Positions 7,538 through 15,567 are shown, counted from the stretch's first letter. The stretch: 21,159 nucleotides of DNA from Chloracidobacterium sp. UBA3360 (GCA_002360555.1 DEQS01000051.1:6290-27448); one strand, 5' to 3'. Translations and numbers: made by a program. Notes: generated by a model from the sequence alone, not told the origin.

Positions 7538-9064
7538 CTATTGCTGCGGCGTGTATTGGTTTTGTGCGATCGAATTATAGTGTTCGACCGGCGCGATGTC
7601 GTCGGTGAGGATCGGTAAGTCGGCGGGAATGCTATTTGAGTAAATATTAGCGAGCAGAGAAGAGATCTCATCATCACCGCTTGCGAGTTGCGGCGGCGTA
7701 CTAGATTTTGAAGCGACGATTATCAGATTTTGTAGCGCATCGTCCATCCGATCGGCTCTCACCTTAAACACAAAAACGTGCGGGAACACCGACCGATACG
7801 TCGCCATTTCCGCACGGAAAAACCCGCTTCCGCGGCCTGTTATCGACGACCCAAGGTTAAAGATAACGACGCCGTCACCCGTCAGGGAATTGTGTATCTT
7901 TCGCACCGCCTCGACCGTCGTCAGTTGAAAGGGAACTGTAAACATCGATCCGAACGCATCCATCAGGATGACATCGTACCGTCCGGCGTCGGCTCGATTG
8001 AGGTACATGCGGCCGTCTTCGTGGATGATGTTGAGCCGCGGGTCGTCTTTGAGACGAAAATGCTCGCGGGCAATATCGGTCATTCGCGGATCGATCTCGA
8101 CCACGTCTATCCGGACATCCTTATAACGCCGAAGAAATTCCTTTGGCGTTGAATACCCGGCACCGCCGACAACAAGTACGTCTTGAAACGCCGGTTTGAA
8201 ATGCCTCGCAAGATGGTAAAAGCGTCCGTATTCGAGTGCGGGTTCGTCGCTGTCGAGAAAGATCGCGGACTGGATTGCATACGGGTCGGTCGTCAGTACG
8301 CGTATTTGTTTGCCGTTTCGGTCAACCGAATTAAAGACCTGTACGCGGCTGTATTCGGTGTCGATATCGCGCAGTTCGTTCGCCCGAAAACTGATCCCGG
8401 CTGCGGCCTCGCTCCAACAGACCGAGCTAAATAACAGCACTAGACCAGCGATATTGAGACGTGAGATAGCGAACGGGACAAGCAGCAGCGAAAGCGCGAT
8501 CAGCGACCCGGCGACAATATAGAGCGTGCGAACACTGCCGACGAAAGGGATTAGAAAAAACCCGGCTAGGAATGTGCCAGCAATGCTGCCAACGGTCGAA
8601 AGGGCGTAGAGTCTGCCGACGGTTTTGCCAGCGTCGGCGAGTACGAGCATCCTGAGCTTTACAGCGTACGGCGTGACCATGCCGAGGCAGACGCTTGCGG
8701 GAGCGAATAAAAGCAGAGCGGCGAGCAGTGATTGCAGTTCTACACCGACCGGAGCCGAAGCGATAAATGAGAGAACGATCTCTTTGATAAGGATTGTGAC
8801 GGAAACGAGTGTTCCGGCTAGAAACAACACGGCGGCCAGGATTCGGATATCCGGCCTGCGGTCGGCGAGGCGTCCGCCAAACCAATAGCCGAGGCTGAGG
8901 CTTGCGAGAATGACGCCGATCAGACTTGTCCAGACGTATGTCGATGTCCCGATAAATGGAGCAAGTATGCGGGAGCCGATGATCTCGTACGTCATCAGCA
9001 ACCCGCCCGAGACGAAGACCGTTATCTCCAGCGATATTGCCCGGAGACGGGCCAGTCGTGACAC
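7538..9064 (-). CDS. Membrane-fused spermidine synthase-like protein
   Basis: A 508-residue protein made of an N-terminal multi-pass membrane domain and a C-terminal spermidine synthase-fold domain. About seven hydrophobic helices lie within residues 10-215 (for example VFVSGGLLMTYEIIGSRIL, SLIGVILASLSLGYWFGG and SLIALSLLLVPFAI), with the short basic loop GRLADRRPD at 64-72. The catalytic domain starts near 235 and shows the ligand loop VVGGAGYST at 298-306, VVEIDPRM at 321-328 and VILMDAFGS at 365-373. Such 'fused MFS/spermidine synthase' proteins are widespread, but their substrates are mostly unproven. The start is a GTG sharing one base with the dedA stop (TAGTG), preceded by GAGGA 6 nt upstream, so the two genes are translationally coupled. 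Confidence 0.85.
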   Translation of the reverse strand: MSRLARLRAISLEITVFVSGGLLMTYEIIGSRILAPFIGTSTYVWTSLIGVILASLSLGYWFGGRLADRRPDIRILAAVLFLAGTLVSVTILIKEIVLSFIASAPVGVELQSLLAALLLFAPASVCLGMVTPYAVKLRMLVLADAGKTVGRLYALSTVGSIAGTFLAGFFLIPFVGSVRTLYIVAGSLIALSLLLVPFAISRLNIAGLVLLFSSVCWSEAAAGISFRANELRDIDTEYSRVQVFNSVDRNGKQIRVLTTDPYAIQSAIFLDSDEPALEYGRFYHLARHFKPAFQDVLVVGGAGYSTPKEFLRRYKDVRIDVVEIDPRMTDIAREHFRLKDDPRLNIIHEDGRMYLNRADAGRYDVILMDAFGSMFTVPFQLTTVEAVRKIHNSLTGDGVVIFNLGSSITGRGSGFFRAEMATYRSVFPHVFVFKVRADRMDDALQNLIIVASKSSTPPQLASGDDEISSLLANIYSNSIPADLPILTDDIAPVEHYNSIAQNQYTPQQ

Positions 9065-9774
9065 TATTTGTCCTCGACTACTTCTGTGACCTCATCGATC
9101 ACGTCAGGCCGCTTGCCAAATTTATGTTTGATGAATTCGATGATCGGCGGCAGCAAGGACAGGAAAACAACCACTATAACGACCTTTTCGATATGATCTT
9201 GGAGCTTGATGCCGAGCGCGTTTTCGATCACGCCGCCGAGGAAATAGCCCGCGAGCACCATGCTGCATATCCACAGCAGTCCGCCGAGAATGCTGTAGGG
9301 CAGGAATTGGCGATATGGCATCTCGGCTGCACCAACGACGATCGGAGCAAAGGTACGGACGATGGGTATGAACCTCGCGAGTATTACCGTTTTGACGCCG
9401 TATTTTTCAAAGAAAGCATGAGCTTTTTCAACTCGGCTTGGCTTAAATATCCACGAATCTTCGCGGTTAAAAAGCGTCTTGCCCATCACGCGGCCAGTCC
9501 AATAGCCAGTGCTGTCGCCGATCACCGAGCCGAGAAAAAACGCGATCATCACCCACCAGACATTCAACTTGCCCGCCGCCGCAAACAGTCCCGAAACCAC
9601 CAGCAGCGAATCTCCCGGCAGAAAAAAGCCGACCGCTAAACCGGTCTCCGCAAAGATGATGAACCAAAGCCCGAGATACACATAGTTGCCAAGCAAAGCC
9701 AACATATAGTCGATGAGCTTTGCGGGATTTAGAAAATCCTTTGCCTGATATAAAAAATCAATGAGCGAGTCCAT
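9064..9774 (-). CDS. DedA family membrane protein (VTT domain)
   Basis: This 236-residue inner-membrane protein belongs to the DedA/VTT superfamily, several members of which recycle undecaprenyl phosphate or move lipids across the membrane. Motifs visible are E43 in FAETG, FFLPGDS at 50-56, GSVIGDSTGYWTGR at 82-95, and ARFIPIVRTFAP at 133-144 with the conserved arginines R134 and R140. Four or five hydrophobic segments and a charged C-terminal tail (KHKFGKRPDV) complete the pattern. No Shine-Dalgarno is visible before the ATG. It is coupled by a 1-nt overlap to the downstream spermidine synthase-like gene, and an inverted-repeat element sits directly upstream. Undecaprenyl-phosphate recycling would fit the nearby glycan locus, but the link is only by proximity. 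Confidence 0.92.
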   Translation of the reverse strand: MDSLIDFLYQAKDFLNPAKLIDYMLALLGNYVYLGLWFIIFAETGLAVGFFLPGDSLLVVSGLFAAAGKLNVWWVMIAFFLGSVIGDSTGYWTGRVMGKTLFNREDSWIFKPSRVEKAHAFFEKYGVKTVILARFIPIVRTFAPIVVGAAEMPYRQFLPYSILGGLLWICSMVLAGYFLGGVIENALGIKLQDHIEKVVIVVVFLSLLPPIIEFIKHKFGKRPDVIDEVTEVVEDK

Positions 9775-9784
9775 AAGATTTGTT

Positions 9785-9854
9785 AGAACCGGGAGCGACC
9801 GGGTTCTTGATTATTATACGCATCAGGAACCCAGTCGCTATCGCTCCCGGTTCT
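9785..9854. repeat. REP-like inverted repeat doublet (BIME-like)
   Basis: AGAACCGGGAGCGA at 9785-9798 is the perfect reverse complement of TCGCTCCCGGTTCT at 9841-9854. Each half is itself a short hairpin: GAACC/GGTTC at 9786-9806 on the left and at 9827-9853 on the right. The left unit equals the right unit minus six bases, as if TAGCGA was lost between two GCGA copies. The 20 nt between the units are AT-rich. It lies in the 88-nt gap between pcm and dedA. This is the architecture of REP doublets mobilised by RAYT transposases; it may also act as a terminator for pcm or an mRNA stabiliser. Confidence 0.7.
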
Positions 9855-9862
9855 GACCCAAA

Positions 9863-10522
9863 TTACCAGCCGTGTTCGCCTATGAGCGGAACGAAAGCGC
9901 ATGGTCCAAAATTCTCAACAGTCGTACCACTTTCATTTCGGGTCACACGAATTAGGGTCTGTGTTCTCTGATCGTCGCCGACAGGGATGACAAGGGTTCC
10001 GCCGATCTTTAGTTGTTTTACTAGCGGCTCAGGAACGTCCGGTCCGCCGGCCGCGACTAGTATCGCGTCGTACGGGCCGTAGGTTTCCCAGCCCATCGTA
10101 CCGTCCGCGGCTTTGAGCGTAATATTTGTAATGCCAAGGGTTTGCAAGCGGCGAGTGGCTTCGTCGGCGAGATTTGCGAGACGCTCGATGGCGAATACAG
10201 ATCGTGCAAGCGATGCGAGTATCGCAGTTTGATAGCCTGTGCCGGCTCCGATCTCAAGTACCTTTTCATTGCCCGTAAGTCCGAGCAACTCGGTCATCCG
10301 GGCGACGATAAATGGCTGGGAGATAGTCTGTCCGCCGGAAATCGGCAGGGCGTTGTCTTTATATGCTTGCGATTTGATCGCGACCGGAACGAACAGATGA
10401 CGCGGTATGCGTGACATGACATCGAGCACACGCTCGTCGGTGATCTTGTGCGTCGTTCGGAGCTGCTCGACCATCGCGAGCCGCTGCATCGTCATTTCGT
10501 CTGTGATGGCGGTTGCGTTCAC
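9863..10522 (-). CDS. pcm: Protein-L-isoaspartate O-methyltransferase
   Basis: A 219-residue cytoplasmic SAM-dependent enzyme that methylates L-isoaspartyl residues in aged proteins and so starts their repair. The family signatures are intact: RIPRHLFVP at 38-46, ISGGQTISQP at 61-70, the SAM loop LEIGAGTGYQTAIL at 89-102, AIERL at 111-115, the post-loop region DGTMGW, and DAILVAAGGPDVPEPLV with GGTLVIPVG toward the C-terminus. The GTG start overlaps the surE stop by one base (TAGTG), so translation is coupled; in-frame ATG codons at residues 10, 12 and 17 are possible but would break that coupling. The surE-pcm pairing is a known stress-survival arrangement in many bacteria. Confidence 0.95.
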   Translation of the reverse strand: MNATAITDEMTMQRLAMVEQLRTTHKITDERVLDVMSRIPRHLFVPVAIKSQAYKDNALPISGGQTISQPFIVARMTELLGLTGNEKVLEIGAGTGYQTAILASLARSVFAIERLANLADEATRRLQTLGITNITLKAADGTMGWETYGPYDAILVAAGGPDVPEPLVKQLKIGGTLVIPVGDDQRTQTLIRVTRNESGTTVENFGPCAFVPLIGEHGW

Positions 10523-11277
10523 TAGTTGGTGTTCCAGTTTTGTAATTTTTCGACGCCGCTGTGGCTAGTCAGATCGCTCCGCATCGGCGTGACGGAAACG
10601 TAACCCTCGTCGATCGCCTCAAAATCGGTGCCGCCCTCGGCACGAAAACCTTCTCGGACCTCGCCGATCCAATAGTAGAGCTTGCCGCGGGGATCGATGT
10701 GTTCGCTGATGATCGGGCGTGCGTTCTTAAAACCCTGCTTGGTGATGCGGATGCCTTTCGGTACGCCCTTAGGCACATTTACATTGAGCAAAGTCCAAAC
10801 CGGCAAGCCCTCGGCGAGAGCTTTTTTAGTTATCTCTGCCGCGACCTTTGCCGACTCTGAAAAATCTTGGTCGCGATAAGACGCAAGGCTGAATGCGAGC
10901 CCCGGAACGCCAAGGATCGTCGATTCGAGCGCACCCGCGACGGTGCCGGAATACGTCGCGTCGTCGCCGAGATTTGCTCCATGATTGATGCCGGAGCAGC
11001 AGATGTGCGGACGCTCGGCTTCGGAAAATATCTGATTGATCGCGAGCGTGACGCAATCGGTCGGTGTGCCGTCAACCGTCCAGTGCCGCTCAGCACGCTG
11101 GCGGATACGCAGCGGACGCGACAGCGTAAGGCTGTGCGAAGCTCCGCTCATCTCAGATTCGGGTGCGACGACATAGACGTCGCCGATCTCGCTAAGCGCT
11201 GCCTCGAGTGCGACAATGCCATCGGCGTGATAGCCATCGTCGTTGGTTAATAAGATTCGTGTTCGTTCGGATGCCAT
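10522..11277 (-). CDS. surE: 5'/3'-nucleotidase SurE
   Basis: A 251-residue metal-dependent nucleotidase acting on nucleoside monophosphates and often on short polyphosphate. The hallmark ILLTNDDGYHADGI is at 8-21 with the metal-binding pair D13-D14. APESEMSGASHSLTL, VDGTPTDCV and the loop GINHGANLGDD-TYSGTVAGA follow in family order. I take the ATG at 11275-11277 (MASERTRILL) as start: the open frame extends 17 codons further, but that part encodes a Phe/Leu-rich stretch from an AT-rich hairpin region and is absent from the usual SurE fold. No Shine-Dalgarno is evident. It is translationally coupled to pcm. Confidence 0.95.
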   Translation of the reverse strand: MASERTRILLTNDDGYHADGIVALEAALSEIGDVYVVAPESEMSGASHSLTLSRPLRIRQRAERHWTVDGTPTDCVTLAINQIFSEAERPHICCSGINHGANLGDDATYSGTVAGALESTILGVPGLAFSLASYRDQDFSESAKVAAEITKKALAEGLPVWTLLNVNVPKGVPKGIRITKQGFKNARPIISEHIDPRGKLYYWIGEVREGFRAEGGTDFEAIDEGYVSVTPMRSDLTSHSGVEKLQNWNTN

Positions 11278-11304
11278 GTTAAAAGGATATACGTTTAAAA
11301 GTAA

Positions 11305-11345
11305 AAAAGTGAAAAAGTGTCTGAGCATTTAGCTTTTTCACTTTT
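11305..11345. terminator. AT-rich inverted repeat, probable terminator between rpsU and surE
   Basis: AAAAGTGAAAAAG at 11305-11317 is the perfect 13-nt reverse complement of CTTTTTCACTTTT at 11333-11345, with a 15-nt loop. On the minus strand the second arm runs into further T-rich sequence, so it could end rpsU transcription. It is low in GC for a terminator stem, hence moderate confidence. Confidence 0.5.
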
Positions 11346-11369
11346 CCACCTTTTTCTTTTTCACTATAG

Positions 11370-11621
11370 TTATCGGTTCTGCCCCATCGGCGGACGACCG
11401 GGTCCGCTGCCGGTACCGGCGCCCATCGGACGCTGCGTGCGAAAACGCTTACGGTTGCGCTTGCGGGCGTTGACCGATTTGAGCTTTGCCTTTTGTCCGG
11501 GAGGGATAAAATGAGCGTGCTTTTTGAGATCTTTGATGATCTCTTCGCTGATAACTTTACGTTTGAAGCGGCGTAATGCCGACTCGATCGATTCGTTATT
11601 GTTTACTGAAATAAATGCCAT
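11370..11621 (-). CDS. rpsU: 30S ribosomal protein bS21
   Basis: An 83-residue, strongly basic small-subunit protein. The N-terminus shows the bS21 pattern: a beta strand (FISVNNNESIESALRRFKRKV) followed by a helix (EIIKDLKKHAHF) and the basic KLKSVNARKRNRKRFR segment that contacts 16S rRNA near the anti-Shine-Dalgarno. The last ~17 residues (MGAGTGSGPGRPPMGQNR) form a Gly/Pro-rich tail longer than in the roughly 70-residue E. coli protein. The Shine-Dalgarno AGGAGGTGA (11639-11631) is near-perfect and 9 nt from the ATG. The leader contains competing inverted repeats described separately. No dnaG or rpoD follows, unlike the classical rpsU operon of enterobacteria. Confidence 0.95.
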   Translation of the reverse strand: MAFISVNNNESIESALRRFKRKVISEEIIKDLKKHAHFIPPGQKAKLKSVNARKRNRKRFRTQRPMGAGTGSGPGRPPMGQNR

Positions 11622-11624
11622 TTT

Positions 11625-11670
11625 GTTTGCTCACCTCCTCTCGGCTAAAATTTTGCTCAATTGAGCAAAC
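11625..11670 (-). promoter_or_regulatory. rpsU leader with perfect palindrome and alternative Shine-Dalgarno-proximal pairing
   Basis: TTTGCTCAATTGAGCAAA at 11652-11669 is a perfect 18-bp palindrome. On the minus strand its first arm GTTTGCTCA (11670-11662) is also perfectly complementary, over 9 nt, to TGAGCAAAC (11633-11625), which overlaps the last three bases of the rpsU Shine-Dalgarno. The two pairings exclude each other. The palindrome is followed by AAAATTTT, so it might alternatively be a weak terminator for the upstream gene or an operator. Confidence 0.45.
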
Positions 11671-11708
11671 AACTATTTAACCTGATTTGTCCCGCAAACG
11701 CAAGGGGC

Positions 11709-14700
11709 TTACGGCATCGGCAGCGACAGCAGATGCCCGCGATAGACAAAATAGACCTTTTTGCCGGGTTCATCGACCCACATATTCATGCTGTTAAACC
11801 TGATCTTTGGGACTTTCATTATGGGCCTAAAGCCAAATGTCTTTGTTTCGTAAATGCCGATCTCGGTCAAACCCTTTTCCTCATCGATCATGGCGGCCCA
11901 GTATTCATTGGGTCTCGCCGTTTTTTGCAGTGCTCGATAGGTTTGCTGAGCGATGGGGCGAAATTCGCCGGGAGCGGGATTTGCGACGCCGGTGGCCGGA
12001 TCGACCAGCAGTAAATTCTCCGGGTCCGAATCGCCCCTTGCGGTATCATCATCGTCAGAACGGTAATATCGATAGTCGTTGCGGATGACGAGGATCTTGT
12101 TTATCGGCGAAATAAATGCGAGCGGATAGCTCTCGCCGTAGCCCTCTAACTCGACCTGAAATTCCTTATTGGTGGCCAGATCGACGCGAAATATGGCCTG
12201 TCCGGATTGGTCATCCTGTTTGCTGACGAGCACCCAACGCCCGTTTGTCGTAATGACGGGGTTGCGATAATTGCCGTCACGCACCTTGGTCAGCCGTCCT
12301 CGAACGACCTTAAACAATCCATCCTCCGAAGCACGTATCTCAAGGTCCGCAAGCCTAGCTTTCCACTGCTCCTCACCTGCCGGTACGCCGAGCCCGTCAC
12401 GAATCGGCAAAAACTCGACCGCCGCGGGCTGGGATGTGATCCCCGCGACTTCGCCGTCTGCGATCTTGTACCATGCATAGCCCTCATAGCGACGCTTTTC
12501 GCGAAGCTCAGCTTTTTTGCCCTCGGCCTCTTCGGAGTAATCCTCGACCGGAGCTTCTTCGTCATCCGGGTCGCCGTCGATCTCTTTTTTGATCTTGTCG
12601 CGGACGGCTTTTTCGCTTGCCGCAACTCGAAAATCCACACCGTCTTTCCAGACGGCAACAGCATTAAGGTCATCCGCCGCCAGCACGATCTCAAGCCCCG
12701 GTATCTCGCGGCTGAGGCGGTATTTGAGTTTGGCGGGTGCTTGTTTGAGGCCGGCAAAATATTTATCAAGCCCGACAAAAAATTCAAACTCGCCGCCACC
12801 GCCGTATTCGCCGTCGGTGCCCGTCATATAGACCCGCCGACCGCCGACGCGGCTGAGCATTATCAACTCTTTAGACGTGCAATAAGCACCGCCGCACGAG
12901 ATGAACGGCGGCAGCTCGTCAACCTTGTTGTGAGCGAGATAGCCCTTGATGGCGTCAAATTCCTCCCCGCTCAACGGCCGCTCGCGGTAACGTGAATCGT
13001 CCTCGTCCCAGCTAAACATCACGCGGTCCTTGTAGATGCGGATGTAATTGTCGTCGTAAGCATAGAGGCCAAGCAGGTCGTCCGACTTTTTGACCTCAGC
13101 CTGCAGCTCTTTTTCGGTGGCGATGATCTGGTCGTCATTACCGGCACCGGACCAGCCATTGTAGAGCGAGCTGTCGCCGAGGCTCTGATAGACGGCGTAG
13201 AGATATTCGTTATAAGTGTCAGCGACGCCATCGACCATAAACGCACTGCGGGCACCAAGTATCTTTGCCTCGTTCGGGTGACGTGCCAAGACGATCGCGC
13301 GGGCCTCGGGCGAATCTTCGGATTCGAGATAACGTTCAGCCGCGGTCTGGAGCAGCGGATTTGGCGATTTGAGATTTTCGGCGACCTTTGGCACCTGCAG
13401 CGGTAAACGCAGCAGACGGGCACACGCGAACAGGGCGGTCTTGCTCTCGATATTGCCGTTGTCGAGGATCGCGTCGTAATCGGCAGCGTCCTCAAGCAGA
13501 CACGCCGAGATGCCAAGCGCCGTCGGCGTACCCGTGCGGATATCAAAAATATCGGTCGATTGTTTTTCCCGTAGCTCCTTTCGCTGGCCGAGCAGCCGAA
13601 TGATCGTATCGAGATCCGCGAAGCCGCGTTTCAGATCGCGAAGCAGCAATATATTGATCGCCGCATTTTGCCAGCGCAAGATCATCCGCCGGTAAGCGAG
13701 TGCCAGCGGCTTGTCTTTGGTATCGAGCACGGCGATGCGGTCGACCACACCACGCGCCAGCACGTCGGGGATCGCGGGTGCCTGTAGCAACGTCCGCCCA
13801 AGACTCGCGCGGATCTCAGCGGGCGTCGGGGCGCGTTTGCCTTCGTTCTCGTAAGTTGTTGCGTAATTAGATGCAACGGTGTTGGCGTTAGCGGCCAAAT
13901 TCGCTTCGTTGTCCATCTCGGTGCGGACGCCTTTGGCGGCTGTCTCAAGAGCGTCTAGCTGCTCAGTAAGCGAAAATCCGTTGCATTCCCAGATCGCGCT
14001 GACAACAATGTCACGTTCATACGACTGCGACATTTCAGGCAGCACGCGACGCAACGCCGGAACGGCACTTCCGTCTTTTTGCTTTGCCAAAGCGGCAACT
14101 GCCGCCGACCGGAATGGAAAGACCATGACTTGAGAGCTGTCTCTGATTACTGGGGCATTTGTCGCCGGACGATTGGCAGGAGGGGCGGTGTTTACGGGTT
14201 TAGCCGCATTTGCTGCAGCGTTTGCAGCGGTGAATGCAGCATTTGCAGGCGGCACTGACTGTATATGCTTTTCATCAAGTATCTTCATCAGCCCCGGAAC
14301 ACTCTCCGGTACTTCGATCTCGCTGAGTTTTCTGACAAGCGTGCCGCGCGAATCGTCGACATCGATCGCCCATTTCTGATCTTCGAGCCACGGCAGCAGA
14401 GCTTTGACGACGGCCGCGTTTCCGGTGTTTAGCTGTGCTATCAAATTGCGGACGGCATTGCTGCGAACTGTCGGATTATTGCTCCCGGCAAGCTCGATCA
14501 TTTTCTCGACATACTTTTCCTCGGGCGAGTTGAGAATGAGCGTTGTCAGGCCGGTGTTCGTCTGGCCGTTGACGACAAGCTTGGAGAGGGTCTCATCGCC
14601 CAGCAGCGAAAAATACCATTCGTCGCGTCCGGACCATTCTTTTTCTGTGACGAGAGCGTCCATCGCCAGATCACGCATTCCGGGCATTGCATTTTTGTCC

Positions 14701-15476
14701 TCAACAAACGCTTTAAGAGCGTCACGGTAAGTTTCGATATCACCGGTCGAATTGGTGTCGAGCGCGTGGCGATACTGTGCCCAGGTCGCCAGCACTTTTG
14801 AGGTTTTGAGCGAACTGTCGCCAAGCAGCCGTTCGATGATCGGTTTTGCCCGGTCAAAATCGACGCGAGCGAGCGATAATAGCTCAGTTTGCCCCGTCAC
14901 GTATTCGCCGCTGTCGTTTACGCTCGACGCTTTGCGGGCGAGGTCGGTGCTAAAATACGGGCTGTTGTACATCAGCCACTCTTTCACCATCCGCCGTTCT
15001 TCTTTATTGATGGCACCGCCGCTGCCTTCGCGGTCGTAGATCTCCTTAACAAAATCGGCGGCTTTTGCGTCGCCTTTGAGGACATTGAGATAGCTTGTCA
15101 GCAAAGCCGGTTTTTTGCTGATTTCTTTCATTATCCGGCTACGGGCCTGATCTGATATCTCCGGCATGTAACGCAGATCCTGAGCCGAATTGTTTTGCCG
15201 CAGCCAGTAATCGAGCAGCTCGTCGATCGGTGCGTTGTCTTTTGGCGGACTCGATTTGCTGTAAAATTTCTCTTCGCGGTTGTACAACGAAGTCTGCGGG
15301 ACGAGCGGATTTGGCGGAGCCGGAGCGGGCAGCCGCAGCAACAGCTCGATCGGATCATCCTTTGCCGCCGTCGAACCGGAACCGGCAGACGAGTAAAACA
15401 AGAAGAAATAGCCGGCAACGAGCATGCCCGTACAAAGAGTGGCTGCTCGCAAGGTTCGCGTTAAGTTTGCGGTCAT
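11709..15476 (-). CDS. Large membrane-anchored protein with HEAT-like repeats and repetitive beta-rich C-terminus (function unknown)
   Basis: I do not recognise this as a named protein. Numbered from the ATG at 15474-15476 it is 1255 residues. One hydrophobic helix at about 10-31 acts as signal anchor, followed by a Pro-rich stretch (LPAPAPPNPLVP). Residues ~80-510 are helical, with HEAT-like units such as NNPTVRSNAVRNLIAQL and RSAAVAALAKQKDGSAVPALRRVL. An Ala/Asn/Pro-rich linker splits this region at about 408-443. The middle contains a segment with CGGAYCTSKELI, and the C-terminal ~200 residues show repeated VITTNGRWVLVSKQ / FRVDLATNKEF / LLVDPATG units like a beta-propeller. These suggest an extracytoplasmic scaffold. 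The frame stays open upstream to a GTG at 15503, but a -10 box placed exactly 6 nt before the ATG argues for the ATG. It is divergent from the polysaccharide operon and 87 nt upstream of rpsU. Confidence 0.75.
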   Translation of the reverse strand: MTANLTRTLRAATLCTGMLVAGYFFLFYSSAGSGSTAAKDDPIELLLRLPAPAPPNPLVPQTSLYNREEKFYSKSSPPKDNAPIDELLDYWLRQNNSAQDLRYMPEISDQARSRIMKEISKKPALLTSYLNVLKGDAKAADFVKEIYDREGSGGAINKEERRMVKEWLMYNSPYFSTDLARKASSVNDSGEYVTGQTELLSLARVDFDRAKPIIERLLGDSSLKTSKVLATWAQYRHALDTNSTGDIETYRDALKAFVEDKNAMPGMRDLAMDALVTEKEWSGRDEWYFSLLGDETLSKLVVNGQTNTGLTTLILNSPEEKYVEKMIELAGSNNPTVRSNAVRNLIAQLNTGNAAVVKALLPWLEDQKWAIDVDDSRGTLVRKLSEIEVPESVPGLMKILDEKHIQSVPPANAAFTAANAAANAAKPVNTAPPANRPATNAPVIRDSSQVMVFPFRSAAVAALAKQKDGSAVPALRRVLPEMSQSYERDIVVSAIWECNGFSLTEQLDALETAAKGVRTEMDNEANLAANANTVASNYATTYENEGKRAPTPAEIRASLGRTLLQAPAIPDVLARGVVDRIAVLDTKDKPLALAYRRMILRWQNAAINILLLRDLKRGFADLDTIIRLLGQRKELREKQSTDIFDIRTGTPTALGISACLLEDAADYDAILDNGNIESKTALFACARLLRLPLQVPKVAENLKSPNPLLQTAAERYLESEDSPEARAIVLARHPNEAKILGARSAFMVDGVADTYNEYLYAVYQSLGDSSLYNGWSGAGNDDQIIATEKELQAEVKKSDDLLGLYAYDDNYIRIYKDRVMFSWDEDDSRYRERPLSGEEFDAIKGYLAHNKVDELPPFISCGGAYCTSKELIMLSRVGGRRVYMTGTDGEYGGGGEFEFFVGLDKYFAGLKQAPAKLKYRLSREIPGLEIVLAADDLNAVAVWKDGVDFRVAASEKAVRDKIKKEIDGDPDDEEAPVEDYSEEAEGKKAELREKRRYEGYAWYKIADGEVAGITSQPAAVEFLPIRDGLGVPAGEEQWKARLADLEIRASEDGLFKVVRGRLTKVRDGNYRNPVITTNGRWVLVSKQDDQSGQAIFRVDLATNKEFQVELEGYGESYPLAFISPINKILVIRNDYRYYRSDDDDTARGDSDPENLLLVDPATGVANPAPGEFRPIAQQTYRALQKTARPNEYWAAMIDEEKGLTEIGIYETKTFGFRPIMKVPKIRFNSMNMWVDEPGKKVYFVYRGHLLSLPMP

Positions 15477-15482
15477 AGCGGG

Positions 15483-15510
15483 ATTATATTCTTTTCTTTT
15501 CACAAATCAA
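15483..15510 (-). promoter_or_regulatory. Leaderless promoter of the HEAT-repeat protein gene
   Basis: On the minus strand TTGATT (15510-15505) and a perfect TATAAT (15488-15483) are separated by 16 nt. The six bases CCCGCT then lead straight to the ATG at 15476, so a start at the normal distance from the -10 would place the first transcribed base on the A of the start codon. No Shine-Dalgarno can exist in this arrangement. Confidence 0.6.
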
Positions 15511-15567
15511 TACGTTTTCTGTCAATCTGTAATCGTTTCGGTAGATGCGGACTTTAGAGGCTTTAAC

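Noticed and set aside
9037..9639. 200-codon plus-strand open frame
   Set aside because: Antisense to dedA, with low-complexity His/Arg/Asp composition and no motif.
11278..11328. 17-residue extension of SurE (Phe/Leu-rich)
   Set aside because: It arises from the AT-rich hairpin region and precedes the universal SurE beta strand by more than family members do.
11980..11997. Another REP unit (GCCGGGAGCGGGATTT)
   Set aside because: It is within coding sequence (Ala-Pro-Gly-Glu-Phe codons) and lacks the GAACC/GGTTC ends.
12207..12995. 262-codon plus-strand open frame
   Set aside because: It lies fully antisense to the HEAT-like protein gene, has no recognisable domain and no Shine-Dalgarno; a shadow frame of GC-biased codons.
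15477..15503. GTG start giving a 1264-residue HEAT-like protein
   Set aside because: The extension spans a perfect TATAAT with correct spacing to the ATG, so this part is probably untranscribed.
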